64,000 bases of DNA, taken from assembly GCA_964476565.1 (NCBI GenBank), contig CAYZBG010000006.1:33927-97926 (forward strand), given 5' to 3'. Positions 20,711-30,169 of the stretch are shown piece by piece; within the stretch, counting starts at the first letter, position 1, and each line of letters opens with the position of its first letter. Below the pieces are notes generated by a model. The model saw only the letters and a program-made list of their open reading frames with translations. It was not told the DNA's origin and searched no databases. The stretch comes from CAMAXB01 sp964476565 (GTDB lineage: Bacteria; Verrucomicrobiota; Verrucomicrobiia; Opitutales; Opitutaceae). A program made the translations under genes and the position numbers.

Positions 20711-22080
20711 CGAAGGGGCAGGCGCGAGGCGGTTTCGACGGGAGGCAGCATCCAGCGGTCGCCCACCTGCCGCTGCCAGGCGTGGAGGCGCCGGGTGAGG
20801 TCGGCCACCAGCGGCGCGAACTCCGTATCGGCCGCGCGGTCCTCGATCTCATGCGGATCCGTCTCGAGATCGAAGAGCTGCACGCGTTCGCGTTCGGCCA
20901 CGCGGTACTTGATCAGCTTCCAACGATCCGTCGTGAGGGCGCGCTGGCAATCCATGTAGAGCGAACCGAGTTCCTCACGAATCGATCTCATGGGCGTCGA
21001 GAGTGCGGGCAGGAGGCTGCGGCTGTCGAGACCGTCGGGGGCAGCGAGGCCGGCGAGATCGCACAGCGTCGCGTAAAGGTCGAAGGCGTAGGCGAGGCTT
21101 GCACAACGGCGTCCGCGCGGAAGCCCCGGACCTTTCATGATCAGCGGCACCCGGATACTGTGCTCGTACAGGTTCTGCTTGCCGAGCAGGCCATGGCTGC
21201 CGAGGGCGAGGCCGTGGTCGGACGTGTACACGATGAGGGTGTTCTTGTCCGCGCCCGTCTCGCGCAGGGTCGCGAGCAGCCGGCCGAGCCAGGCGTCGTG
21301 GTGGGAGATCATGCCGTAGTAGCCGGCGAGATGTTCGCGCACCGTCGCGGGGTCGCGAGGCGTCGGGGCCAGCCGCTCGTCACGGATGTCCAGTTCGCCG
21401 TTGTCGAACCCGTGTTCCGGCCGAAAGTTCGCGGGCAACGGAATTTCCTCAGGTGGATAAAGCGCGCGAAACTCCGCGGGCGGCGTGCGCGGGTCGTGCG
21501 GGGAAGTCAGCGCCACGCAGGCAAAGAAGGGTCGCGCCCGATCCCGGTTGCGCAGAAAGGTCTCCGCGGCGCGGCAGAAGAGCTCCGTTGAGAATCCGCG
21601 CCCGATGCGGGGAGCAAGGCCGGCTGCGATCTCGCGCAGGCTGCGCACTGGCACCTTGTCGTGGTCGCACATGCCGCCGTGAAAGATGGCCTCGCCCGCC
21701 TCGAAGGAGCGCAGGAGCGCGGGCAAGTCGTTGTGCCACTTTCCGGTGAAGAAGGTCTGGTATCCGGCTTCCCCGAACACCTGCGGAAGCGTCGGCGCGT
21801 CGGGCGCCAGGGCGACTTGGTAGGCGGGTCCTTTGATCAGCGCCGGGGAGGCGTCCGCCTTGACGGCGTTGCGACCGGTCAGGAGGCAGGCGCGGGAAGG
21901 AGCGCAGACGGCCGGCATGAAGCTGCCCATGATCTGCACCCGGCTGAACGTCACTCCGTCGGCGACGAGGCCATCCAGCGTCGGTGTGCGCACCACCGGA
22001 TGCCCGTGCGCGCCGAGCGCCGCGGCCTGGTGGTCATCGGCGATCACCAGAAGGAGGTTGGGCGGGGCGGAGGCGTCCAT
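20707..22080 (-). CDS. sulfatase (S1 family), no signal peptide
   Basis: The 457-residue protein opens directly with LLLVIADDH, the metal-binding Asp pair at 15-16. The formylglycine site follows as CAPSRACLLTGR (Cys59). Further metal-site sequence is TSDHGLALGSHGLLGKQNLYEHSIRVPLI around residue 250. The C-terminus carries the usual S1 beta-domain (LFDLETDPHEIED). Unlike the other three sulfatases in the locus it has no N-terminal signal, so it would act in the cytoplasm, perhaps on substrate imported by the adjacent symporter. Activity requires a formylglycine-generating enzyme encoded elsewhere. It is transcribed divergently from lacI, with an operator-like site between. Confidence 0.9.
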   Translation of the reverse strand: MDASAPPNLLLVIADDHQAAALGAHGHPVVRTPTLDGLVADGVTFSRVQIMGSFMPAVCAPSRACLLTGRNAVKADASPALIKGPAYQVALAPDAPTLPQVFGEAGYQTFFTGKWHNDLPALLRSFEAGEAIFHGGMCDHDKVPVRSLREIAAGLAPRIGRGFSTELFCRAAETFLRNRDRARPFFACVALTSPHDPRTPPAEFRALYPPEEIPLPANFRPEHGFDNGELDIRDERLAPTPRDPATVREHLAGYYGMISHHDAWLGRLLATLRETGADKNTLIVYTSDHGLALGSHGLLGKQNLYEHSIRVPLIMKGPGLPRGRRCASLAYAFDLYATLCDLAGLAAPDGLDSRSLLPALSTPMRSIREELGSLYMDCQRALTTDRWKLIKYRVAERERVQLFDLETDPHEIEDRAADTEFAPLVADLTRRLHAWQRQVGDRWMLPPVETASRLPLR

Positions 22081-22155
22081 GAGTGGCAACAGCGGGGCGG
22101 GGTGCGACGGATGTGAAGGGTTAACGCTTGCGAGGGACGCTTCGACCCCAATTAA

Positions 22156-22171
22156 GCTGCAACAGTGCAGC
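22156..22171. promoter_or_regulatory. operator-like palindrome, site 1 of 3 (sulfatase locus)
   Basis: The sequence GCTGCAACAGTGCAGC is a near-palindrome between the divergent sulfatase-symporter operon and the LacI gene, and it overlaps the GTG start of the LacI gene. The core TGCAACAGTGCA also occurs at 30307, and a close variant lies at 23256-23270. Its position suits autoregulation and control of both directions. Confidence 0.6.
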
Positions 22172-23217
22172 AACCCCGACGCGCGACCCTGAAGGACGTG
22201 GCCAAGCGAGCCCGGCTGAGCCTGTCGGCCGTGTCGCTGGCCCTGCGCAAACCGAAGGCCCTGCCGACCGCGACGGTCGCACGGGTGCGCAAAGCCGCGG
22301 AGGCCGTCGGCTACGCGCCCGACCCGGCCCTGACCGCGCTTGCCGCTTATCGCAGCCGCCAGCGCGTACGGCGCGATTTCGCTGTCATCGGCCTCGTCTC
22401 CAACTGGTCGAAGCGCAACGAGTGGTTCCATCGTGCGAGTGCGCAGGCCCTCTGGGAGGGTGCGTCCGCGCGCGCCCGGGCCCTGGGCTATTCCTTGCAA
22501 CATCTCTGGGCGCGGGAGGCGGGAGCGACACCGGCGCGCTTCAGTCAGATCCTGCTCAATCGCGGCATTCGCGGGCTCATCCTCGCGCCCTTCGAGCATC
22601 CCGACGCTCCCTTCGAACTGGCCTGGGAGAATTTCGCGGTGGTCACGATCGAGCGGCCCACGCGCTACACGACGTTCCACCATGTCGTGCCGAGCTACTT
22701 TGCCGACATGCTGCTGGCCTGGGAGCAGTTGAGGCGCCGCGGCTATCGGCGGATCGGACTCGTCCTCGATCATGCGCTGGCCGAACGGGCCGCCCATCAA
22801 TGGGAGGCTGCGCATGCTTTCGAACAGGCCCGCACCGGCGCAGGCGATCCGCCCGTGCCGACCTTCGTCACGCATGAGGAGAAAGGCTCCGCGGGCGTGC
22901 TCGAGTGGCTGCGCACGCACCGGCCCGACGCCATCGTCAGTCGGAGCGATCGCGTGCTTCCGGTGTTGCGCGAGGCCGGCGTGCGCATGCCGGCCGACCT
23001 CGGCTACGTCAGCCTCAACGTCATCGACGATGCGCCCGGCGTCAGCGGCATCCTGCAACCGCGCGACATCATGGGCGCGGCCGCGGTCGATGCACTCAAC
23101 GCGCAACTGCTCATCAGCCAGCGCGGCCCCGGCGAGCGCTCGGTTGGCACCCACGTCGATGGCGTGTGGCACGAAGGTGGCACGGTGCGATCGTCAGGTC
23201 GCGCCTCCCAGCGATAG
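22165..23217 (+). CDS. LacI-family transcriptional regulator (sulfatase locus)
   Basis: The 350-residue protein has a LacI helix-turn-helix at the N-terminus (ATLKDVAKRARLSLSAVSLALRKPKALPTATVARVRKAAEAVGY), followed by a periplasmic-binding-protein-like effector domain. The segment YAPDPALTALAAYRSR, then NWSKRNEWFHRASAQALWEGASARA, is typical of LacI members found beside polysaccharide loci in Verrucomicrobia. The start is GTG at 22165; a stop codon 12 bp upstream in frame leaves no earlier choice. Its probable operator overlaps the start codon. Likely targets are the surrounding sulfatases and receptor; the inducer is unknown. Confidence 0.88.
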   Translation: MQQPRRATLKDVAKRARLSLSAVSLALRKPKALPTATVARVRKAAEAVGYAPDPALTALAAYRSRQRVRRDFAVIGLVSNWSKRNEWFHRASAQALWEGASARARALGYSLQHLWAREAGATPARFSQILLNRGIRGLILAPFEHPDAPFELAWENFAVVTIERPTRYTTFHHVVPSYFADMLLAWEQLRRRGYRRIGLVLDHALAERAAHQWEAAHAFEQARTGAGDPPVPTFVTHEEKGSAGVLEWLRTHRPDAIVSRSDRVLPVLREAGVRMPADLGYVSLNVIDDAPGVSGILQPRDIMGAAAVDALNAQLLISQRGPGERSVGTHVDGVWHEGGTVRSSGRASQR

Positions 23218-23255
23218 CCCAGGTTCCAAAGGACGTTCGCCTAGCGCGCGGGAGT

Positions 23256-23270
23256 TACACTGTTGCAGTA
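23256..23270. promoter_or_regulatory. operator-like palindrome, site 2 of 3 (upstream of two sulfatases)
   Basis: The sequence TACACTGTTGCAGTA is the reverse-complement form of the same motif (TACTGCAACAGTGTA). It lies 79 bp upstream of the sulfatase at 23350, in the 132-bp gap after the LacI gene. Confidence 0.55.
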
Positions 23271-23349
23271 GATCGATGGTTGCGGGGGGCGGTCCCAAGA
23301 GGGAGTCTTGAGGGAACCCCGTGCTCCACCCCTTTCGCTGTTCGTCTTG

Positions 23350-24783
23350 ATGAAGAAACGCTTTCGGCTGCTCGCTTGTCTGCTCGCCGTCGTGGGCGCC
23401 TGCCGTGCGGTGGGGGCGAACGCGTCATGGCCGAACATCGTCGTCATCCTCGCGGATGACCTGGGCTACGGCGACGTGCAGCACCTCAATCCTGCCCGTG
23501 GCAGGATTCCCACGCCGACCATCGACCGGCTCGCGCAGGAAGGTCTGGTCTTTACCGATGCGCACAGCGGCTCGTCCGTCTGCACGCCGACCCGGTACGG
23601 TCTGCTCACCGGTCGCTACGCGTGGCGCACGCGTCTGCAGCGGGGAGTCATCGACGGCTTCGCTCCGCCGCTGATCGATGCGGATCGGTTGACGCTGCCC
23701 GCGATGGTGCGCGGCCGTGGTTATCACTCGGCGGTCATTGGGAAATGGCACTTGGGATTCACCTTGGACAAAGGCGAGGGCGCAACCGGTCAGGAACCCG
23801 GTGCGCGCGGTGCGCCTCTAGGTGCGCGCACCGCCGACGGGCCCGTCTCTCGTGGATTCGATTTCTTTTATGGCGTCCAGCACGCGCGATCGATGGGTAC
23901 GTTCTTCGAGCAGGACACCGCCGTCGAACACGTCCAACCCGTCGATGCCCTTGGCAAGCTGACGCATCGGGCCACGGCCTACATTCGCGAACGGGCGCGC
24001 ACCGGCGAACCGTTCTTCCTCTATTTCGCGCAGACCTCCCCGCATACGCCGATCGTGCCCTCGGCTGCGTGGAAGGGACGCAGCGGGCTCGGCGATTACG
24101 CGGACTTCGTCATGGAGACGGACGGCTCCGTCGCGGAGATTCTGCAGGCGCTCGATGAAGCGGGCGTGGCCGAGAATACCTTGGTCGTGTTCACGGCCGA
24201 CAACGGTTGCTCGCCGCAGGCGAACACCGACGACCTCGAGCGTCGGGGCCATTTTGCGAGCGCGCAGTTTCGCGGTTACAAGACCGACATCTGGGAGGGA
24301 GGACATCGCGTGCCCTTCATCGTGCGCTGGCCGGGGAAGGTGAAGGCAGGCGGAACGACGCGGGCTCTCGTGGGGCTGAACGATCTGATGGCCACCGTTG
24401 CCGAGCTGACGGACATCCGTCTGGCGGAGTCCATGGCCGAGGACAGCGTCAGTTTCCTCGATGTGTTGTTGGGCCGGAAGGATGCGGCGCGCCAGTCGCT
24501 CGTTCACCACAGCATCCAGGGCAAGTTCGCCATCCGCCAGGGGCCGTGGAAGCTTGCGCTGACTTCCGGCAGCGGTGGCTGGAGCAAAGGCGTTGAGGAA
24601 GGATCTCTCCAGCTCTACAACCTCCACGAGGACGAAGCCGAGACGACCAACCTTGCCGCCCGGCATCCGGCCAAAGTGGCGGAGTTGAAGGATCTTCTCG
24701 CCACGATCGTCGACCGCGGGCGCAGCACGCCTGGTCCGGCGCTGCTTAACGATGTGCCAGTGCAGTGGCGCGAATCCGACTGA
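23350..24783 (+). CDS. exported arylsulfatase-type sulfatase (S1 family)
   Basis: This 477-residue protein has a signal peptide (MKKRFRLLACLLAVVGACRAVGA), then NIVVILADDLGYGD (metal Asp36 and Asp37). The formylglycine site is CTPTRYGLLTGR (Cys78). Further motifs are GKWHLGF, FFLYFAQTSPHTPI and FTADNGCSPQ, the last two supplying metal and sulfate ligands. The layout matches type I arylsulfatases that desulfate glycans in the periplasm. The ATG at 23350 was chosen for the signal peptide; a TTG at 23308 is the only longer start. A second sulfatase follows after 89 bp on the same strand. Confidence 0.9.
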   Translation: MKKRFRLLACLLAVVGACRAVGANASWPNIVVILADDLGYGDVQHLNPARGRIPTPTIDRLAQEGLVFTDAHSGSSVCTPTRYGLLTGRYAWRTRLQRGVIDGFAPPLIDADRLTLPAMVRGRGYHSAVIGKWHLGFTLDKGEGATGQEPGARGAPLGARTADGPVSRGFDFFYGVQHARSMGTFFEQDTAVEHVQPVDALGKLTHRATAYIRERARTGEPFFLYFAQTSPHTPIVPSAAWKGRSGLGDYADFVMETDGSVAEILQALDEAGVAENTLVVFTADNGCSPQANTDDLERRGHFASAQFRGYKTDIWEGGHRVPFIVRWPGKVKAGGTTRALVGLNDLMATVAELTDIRLAESMAEDSVSFLDVLLGRKDAARQSLVHHSIQGKFAIRQGPWKLALTSGSGGWSKGVEEGSLQLYNLHEDEAETTNLAARHPAKVAELKDLLATIVDRGRSTPGPALLNDVPVQWRESD

Positions 24784-24872
24784 CCAGGGACGAACCAGCA
24801 ACGACGCCAAGGCTTGGCGACCGCCCCGCACTCCGTCTGAGCCAGCACTCACTTGCTTCCAAACCTTATCCC

Positions 24873-26282
24873 ATGATTCGAATGACCCGTACCCTTGCTC
24901 TCCTGTTTGCCCTCGCGGGCACGACGCTGCCGGTGACCGCCGCGGGCAAACCCAACATTCTCGTCCTCTTCACGGACGACCAGGCGGTCGAAACCATCCG
25001 TGCGTTGGGCGACATCGACATCGACACGCCGAATCTCGACCGGCTCGTCGCCCGAGGCACGACGTTCACGCACGCGTACAACATGGGCTCGCACACGCCG
25101 GCAGTGTGCGTCGCCAGCCGGACGATGCTGATGACCGGACGGAGCCTTTGGGATACGGAGCGCATCTACGCAAAAGCGGATGAAGAGCGGGTGGCGGGCA
25201 GGCTCTGGCCGCAGTTACTCGCCCGCGCCGGGTACCGCACCTACTTCACGGGCAAGTGGCATGTCCCGGCCGATGTGACCCAAACCTTTGACCGCGTGAG
25301 CCACGTCCGTGCGGGTATGCCGAAGGACGTGCCCGCCGGATACAACCGGCCGCTCGAGGGGCAGCCCGATCCATGGAGCCCGTCCGATCCCGCACTCGGT
25401 GGCTTCTGGGAAGGAGGCACGCATTGGACGGAGGTGACGGCCGATGACGCCATTGGTTTTCTGGCGGAGGCGAAAACACGGCCTGAGCCCTTCTTCATGT
25501 ATGTGGCCTTCAACGCCCCGCATGACCCGCGACAGTCGCCCCAGGCGTACGTGGACCGTTACCCGCTCGAACGCATCGCCGTGCCAGCCCCGTTTCTCAC
25601 CGAGTATCCGCACAACGAGGCGATGGGAGCCGGACGTACCTTGCGCGACGAACGCCTCGCGCCGTTCCCGCGCACGGAGCACGCCGTCAAGGTGCATCGG
25701 GCCGAGTACTACGCTTTGGTGACCCACCTCGACGAACACATCGGCCGCGTGCTCGCGGCGCTCGACGAAAGCGGCAAGGCGGACAACACCTGGATCTTCC
25801 TCACCTCCGATCATGGTCTGGCGGTCGGTCGCCACGGTTTGTTCGGCAAACAGAACATGTACGAGCACAGCGTGCGCGTGCCCTTCATCGTCGTTGGCCC
25901 CGGGATCGCTGCCGGACGGAAGATTACGACGCCGATCTACCTGCAGGACATGATGGCAACCTCCCTCGAACTCGCGGGCGTCGAGAAACCGGAACACGTC
26001 TTCTTCAAGAGCTTGTTGCCGCAACTGCGCTCACCGGAAGCGCCGCCACCGTATCCGGAGATCTACGGCGCTTATCGCGACCTGCAGCGGGCGATCGTGC
26101 ACGGCGGTTACAAGCTGATCGTTTACCCGACGGCCAACGTGGTGCGGTTGTACCACCTCGCGCAGGATCCTGAGGAAACGCGCGACCTCGCGAACGACTC
26201 CGGACACCAACGCGTCCGCCAGGGTCTGGAGGAGCGCCTGCGGCGGCTGCAGCAGACGATGGACGATCCCCTGGTGAGGTAG
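24873..26282 (+). CDS. exported sulfatase with CVASR active-site motif (S1 family)
   Basis: This 469-residue protein has a signal peptide (MIRMTRTLALLFALAGTTLPVTAAG), then NILVLFTDDQ with the metal Asp pair. The active-site Cys79 is in CVASRTMLMTGR, which fits the broader C-x-[P/A]-x-R recognition pattern for formylglycine formation, with Ala in place of the usual Pro. Later motifs are FNAPHDPRQSP, TSDHGLAVGRHGLFGKQNMYEHSVRVPFIV and LYHLAQDPEETRDL. It resembles choline-sulfatase/iduronate-sulfatase-like members. The GKQN/NMYEHS region is shared with the cytoplasmic sulfatase at 20707, suggesting those two are close paralogues. Probably cotranscribed with the sulfatase at 23350. Confidence 0.88.
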   Translation: MIRMTRTLALLFALAGTTLPVTAAGKPNILVLFTDDQAVETIRALGDIDIDTPNLDRLVARGTTFTHAYNMGSHTPAVCVASRTMLMTGRSLWDTERIYAKADEERVAGRLWPQLLARAGYRTYFTGKWHVPADVTQTFDRVSHVRAGMPKDVPAGYNRPLEGQPDPWSPSDPALGGFWEGGTHWTEVTADDAIGFLAEAKTRPEPFFMYVAFNAPHDPRQSPQAYVDRYPLERIAVPAPFLTEYPHNEAMGAGRTLRDERLAPFPRTEHAVKVHRAEYYALVTHLDEHIGRVLAALDESGKADNTWIFLTSDHGLAVGRHGLFGKQNMYEHSVRVPFIVVGPGIAAGRKITTPIYLQDMMATSLELAGVEKPEHVFFKSLLPQLRSPEAPPPYPEIYGAYRDLQRAIVHGGYKLIVYPTANVVRLYHLAQDPEETRDLANDSGHQRVRQGLEERLRRLQQTMDDPLVR

Positions 26283-26290
26283 AGCTGCTC

Positions 26291-27748
26291 CTACTTCTTC
26301 CAGACTTCGCTCTCCGCCGTCACGGCAACATCCCAGGGCTGCGGTGGCAGCGGCGTGTAGAGGGGATCGTTGTCGCGTTCCGGGAACGTGGCGAGGGGCT
26401 GGGAAAGGCGGGCGAGGGCGGCGACCACCTCCGGATCTTGGCTGGCGATCAGGTTGCGTTCCTCCCACGGGTCGGAGCGCAGATCGAAGAGGCGGGACGG
26501 CCGCCGCTGGGTGTCGACGTAGAGCTTGAAGCGTTCGTCGCGCAGCACGCGGTCACGGTAAACATAAGCGTTCTCCACGCCGTTGTTGGTCAGGCGTGCG
26601 TGGTTGCCGCCGCCCATCGCGAGAATCCACTCGTGCGGCGATCGGTCTTCCTGTCCGAGCAGGGCTGCAACGGCGGGCTTGCCGTCGTACACGAACGACG
26701 AATCGGGTTCTGCGCCGGCGATCGCGCCGAAGGTCGGCAACAGGTCAGCAACGGTCAGGAGGGCGGGGCTGACTTTGCCGGCAGGCACTCGGCCCGGGCT
26801 GTTCACGACGAACGGGGCACAGACGCCGGCCTCGGAGGTTTGGCCCTTGGCGCCCTTGACGGCGCGGCCGTGACGGGCGCCGGTGATGTTTGCGGCCGTA
26901 CCGTTGTCGGTCGTCAAGACCACGATCGTATTGTCGCGCAGGCCGAGTTCGTCCAACGCCTTCACGAGCCGGCCGGTCAGGTGGTCGGCGTAGCGCACCA
27001 TCGCCTTGTGCTTATCCAACGTCGTCGTGACGCCGGGCTCGGCCGGTGTGGCCACGAAGGGACTGTGCGGCAGGCACATGGCGTAATAGAGGAACATCGG
27101 CTGATCCTTGTTCTGCCGCATGAAATCGATGAGGAAATCGACGAACAGGTCGTCGCCGAATTTCCCGGGGCGGAGGGCGCTGCCATCCTCGGTGTGGACG
27201 TAAGGATTCCAATAGCGCTCGTCGCTCTGGGGATTGTTACCTTCGCTGCCGGTCCACATGCAGTACGCGTCAAAGCCGACGTCGCGCATGGCTTCGGGTT
27301 GCACGCGAAAATCGTTGATCTGCCACTTGCCCGCGACCGCGGTGCGATAACCCGCGTGCTTCATCACGCGCGCGATCGACGGGTTTCGTTCCCAATCGTA
27401 ATGCGCCCCGCCGCCCCACCGCGGCACGTCCCAATGGTTCACCCAGCCGTGGCGGAAGGGATACTGTCCGGTCAGGAACGAGAGCCGCGTCGGCGTGCAC
27501 TGGGGCATGACGTAGAAGTTCTCGAACCGCGTGCCCGTGGCCGCGAGGGCATCGATGTGGGGTGTACGGATGTCTTCCGCGCCGTAGGCGCTGATCCATT
27601 CCTTGCCGAGGTCGTCGAGCAGGATGAAGAGGATGTTGGGCCGGTCGTCGCGCCGTTCGGAGGCGGCCAGCAGCGGTACGACCAGGAAGCCGAACGCGAG
27701 CAGGCGAATCCATACGCAGCACGGATGAGGGACAGGTCGGTGAGCCAT
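26291..27748 (-). CDS. exported sulfatase (S1 family) downstream of the TonB receptor
   Basis: This 485-residue protein has an N-terminal signal (WIRLLAFGFLVVPLLAAS), then NILFILLDDLGKEW. The formylglycine site is CTPTRLSFLTGQ (Cys84); the motif normally ends in Arg but here ends in Gln. GKWQINDF, YYAMCLPHSPF and LTTDNGTAANI follow the expected order of substrate- and metal-binding segments. It lies downstream of the TonB receptor on the same strand, past a hairpin at 27794-27823, and converges on the 24873 sulfatase with an 8-bp gap. It is likely a periplasmic glycan sulfatase with a specificity different from its neighbours. Confidence 0.88.
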   Translation of the reverse strand: MAHRPVPHPCCVWIRLLAFGFLVVPLLAASERRDDRPNILFILLDDLGKEWISAYGAEDIRTPHIDALAATGTRFENFYVMPQCTPTRLSFLTGQYPFRHGWVNHWDVPRWGGGAHYDWERNPSIARVMKHAGYRTAVAGKWQINDFRVQPEAMRDVGFDAYCMWTGSEGNNPQSDERYWNPYVHTEDGSALRPGKFGDDLFVDFLIDFMRQNKDQPMFLYYAMCLPHSPFVATPAEPGVTTTLDKHKAMVRYADHLTGRLVKALDELGLRDNTIVVLTTDNGTAANITGARHGRAVKGAKGQTSEAGVCAPFVVNSPGRVPAGKVSPALLTVADLLPTFGAIAGAEPDSSFVYDGKPAVAALLGQEDRSPHEWILAMGGGNHARLTNNGVENAYVYRDRVLRDERFKLYVDTQRRPSRLFDLRSDPWEERNLIASQDPEVVAALARLSQPLATFPERDNDPLYTPLPPQPWDVAVTAESEVWKK

Positions 27749-27793
27749 GTCGAAAGAAGGTTTAAGAGGATGGATGAGGGTGAAAATGCAAAG

Positions 27794-27823
27794 CGGAACC
27801 CCCGGGCATGCCCGAGGGTTCCG
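27794..27823 (-). terminator. hairpin between the TonB receptor and downstream sulfatase
   Basis: On the minus strand a strong GC stem (8 bp outer CGGAACCC/GGGTTCCG pairing plus an inner GGGC/GCCC) is followed by CTTTGCATTTT. It may terminate, or partly attenuate, transcripts from the receptor into the sulfatase at 27748, which begins 45 bp further on. Confidence 0.6.
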
Positions 27824-27865
27824 TGAGTGCAGCCCGGCGCGTGTCGCAGGCCGTGCGAACGCGGT

Positions 27866-30169
27866 TCAGAAGTGGATGTTGATCGAGCCGATGATTTCGC
27901 GTGGGGTCGCCGTGTTAGCCCGGGCGCGGATGAAGAACTCATCCATGAGGTTGCTCACGTTCAGGCCAAACGTCGTGGGCTTGTCGAACACGTTGCGGGT
28001 GTAACGGGCGAACAGGTTGATCTGGGTGTAACCATCTTCCTGGATGAAGCGGTTGGTGCTCGTGCCGAACTGCTGGATCGGGCCCCAGGCCTTGATGCCG
28101 CCGCCCCCCACGCGCAGGCCCTTCAGGGAGCCTTCATCGAACGAGTAGGACGTGAAGAAGGTCAACCGGTCGGGCGCGGCACCTTCGAGGCGGAGACCGA
28201 GGGCGTTTGTGTCGGACCGTACGGTGCGCGCGTCCAAATGGGTGTAGCCGACCGTGGTCTGCCAGCCCTTGGCCAAGTTCAGGAAGAGTTCGACATCCAG
28301 GCCTTCGGCGCGGTCGTCGGTGATGTCGGTGGTGCTGCGAGAAGCGAACGGATTGTAGTCGCTGCGCACGACGTTCGCTTTGTCGATCCTGAACCAGGAG
28401 ACCGATCCAGAGATGCGGCCACCCCAAAGACCGTCCAGCTTCAGGCCAACTTCCACCGCGTCCGATTCCTCCGGTGGAAAGTAGTCGTTGGTGTCCACAT
28501 TGAAGCCGTTCGGGTCAAACGAGGTCGCTTGATTCGCGTAGAGAATGAACATGCGGTTCAACGCGTAGTTGACGCCGATCTGGTGGCTGACATCGCGGGA
28601 GGTACGCTTGGTGCCACCCGAACCGTCCAGCTGGAAACCCCAGCCGGTGACCTCGAAGCTGCGAAGTCCGGCGAGGATCCTGAGACGTTCGTCGAGTAGC
28701 GCGAAACTGTCGCTCAGGTAATAGGTGCGAACCTCCTCGTAGGATTTGGCGTTTTGATTGGTGCGAAAGCCGGCGTTGCGGATCTCGGACCGCGTCGGAG
28801 CGTCGTCCAGCCAGACGCGGGCACCGGCGAGCAGGTCGGCGCGGGTGAGCGTGTTGCGGAGCGCACGTCCCTGGGCGGCAAGCCCGTCCAAAACAGCACG
28901 CTCGGCGGCGTTGCCGGGACGGAGTTGATAGGCGTCTGACCAGCGGGTCGACTTGGTGTAGCGGGCGCCGGCAATGATGTTGTGCTTGATGGATCCGGTT
29001 TCGGCGCGAATGAGGGCGTTGAGCGTATGGGCGTCCTCGATGTTCAGGTTGATGGTCGACTGGTAGAGTGCGACGACCGATCCGGTCGGGGTGAAGGTGT
29101 TGAATTCGCGGAAGGTGACGTCGTTCTCCTGCTCGGAGCGCATGTAGTTGTAGAGGAAATCGACCGACTTTCCGACGCTCTGCTGGAGATTCAACTGATA
29201 GTAGGTGGCGTCCTGTTCGACCTCCGAACTCGCCGTCTCGCTGGTCCATTCCCACGGGACGAAGTCGTTGTTGAAGCGAACGCCCGACTCGGTGATGCCC
29301 TCGACTGTGTCCGTCGTATCGCCATCGCCGTTCAGGTCGATGGGAACCTGCATGAATGGATACGTCGCGCGGTTGGTCGGGGTTCCCGTCGTCCCGCTTC
29401 GGCTGGCGAGGACGCGCACACGCGTGGAAGCGGTGGCCTTCCAGTCGGCGCTGACGGCACCGAATGACGTTTCCTTGTCGTCGCGCCACCGCCATCCATC
29501 CGTCGATTCGTACGAGCCCAGCACCCGCACGCCGAGGCCCGGGGCGACCTTGGCCACATTGATGTCAAAATCGCCACCCAGCGTCTCGTTCGATCCGAAG
29601 CGCATCGTCAGGTGATAGTGATCGCTGCCGCGCGGACGCTTGCTGATCATGTTGACCAGACCGCCCGGGTCGGACTGCCCGTACAGGGTGTTCGGTCCCT
29701 TGACCACCTCGATGCGGTCGACGAGGTACCGCGGAATGAAGTCTCCGCCCATGACGCCGTCGAGCAGGATGTTTCGGTTGCGAAATCCGCGAAGCGAGAA
29801 CATCGCGTTCTGATTGTTGATCTGTCCCCGGGTCGTCTGGGTGATCGAGGAGTTGAAATCGAGGGCGCGCTCGATGTCGCCGACGACGGCGTCGCTCAGG
29901 AACTCCGACGTGATCACGTTGATGGTCATCGGCACGTCGCGAAGGAGGGTATTCATCGCCGTGCCTGAGATGGTGTTCGATGCCTGGTAACGGTCGGCGT
30001 CCACCGAAGTCACGTCGAAGGGATCGAGTTCGACGACCCTCTCGGAGGTGGCGTTCGGGTCCTGGGCAGTGGGCTGAGCCATAAGGGAAGGGGCGGCGAT
30101 CGCTCCCGACGCGAGAAGGACGAGAAGACCGCTAACGGCGTTGCGCCGGGTGGATGGGCATTCGTTCAT
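27866..30169 (-). CDS. TonB-dependent outer-membrane receptor (sulfatase locus)
   Basis: The 767-residue protein starts with a signal peptide ending near MAQ (residue 32). A TonB-box-like segment follows (RVVELDPFDVTS), then a plug domain (ISGTAMNTLLRDVPMTINVITSEFL; NRNILLDGV; IEVVKGPNTLYGQSDPGGLVNMISKRP) and a 22-stranded-type barrel ending in aromatic Phe (NIHF). The plug/barrel layout is of the FecA/FpvA-like siderophore-receptor type, but the genomic setting argues for uptake of a sulfated oligosaccharide. There is no SusD-like partner nearby. The promoter region upstream holds operator-like site 3. Confidence 0.9.
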   Translation of the reverse strand: MNECPSTRRNAVSGLLVLLASGAIAAPSLMAQPTAQDPNATSERVVELDPFDVTSVDADRYQASNTISGTAMNTLLRDVPMTINVITSEFLSDAVVGDIERALDFNSSITQTTRGQINNQNAMFSLRGFRNRNILLDGVMGGDFIPRYLVDRIEVVKGPNTLYGQSDPGGLVNMISKRPRGSDHYHLTMRFGSNETLGGDFDINVAKVAPGLGVRVLGSYESTDGWRWRDDKETSFGAVSADWKATASTRVRVLASRSGTTGTPTNRATYPFMQVPIDLNGDGDTTDTVEGITESGVRFNNDFVPWEWTSETASSEVEQDATYYQLNLQQSVGKSVDFLYNYMRSEQENDVTFREFNTFTPTGSVVALYQSTINLNIEDAHTLNALIRAETGSIKHNIIAGARYTKSTRWSDAYQLRPGNAAERAVLDGLAAQGRALRNTLTRADLLAGARVWLDDAPTRSEIRNAGFRTNQNAKSYEEVRTYYLSDSFALLDERLRILAGLRSFEVTGWGFQLDGSGGTKRTSRDVSHQIGVNYALNRMFILYANQATSFDPNGFNVDTNDYFPPEESDAVEVGLKLDGLWGGRISGSVSWFRIDKANVVRSDYNPFASRSTTDITDDRAEGLDVELFLNLAKGWQTTVGYTHLDARTVRSDTNALGLRLEGAAPDRLTFFTSYSFDEGSLKGLRVGGGGIKAWGPIQQFGTSTNRFIQEDGYTQINLFARYTRNVFDKPTTFGLNVSNLMDEFFIRARANTATPREIIGSINIHF

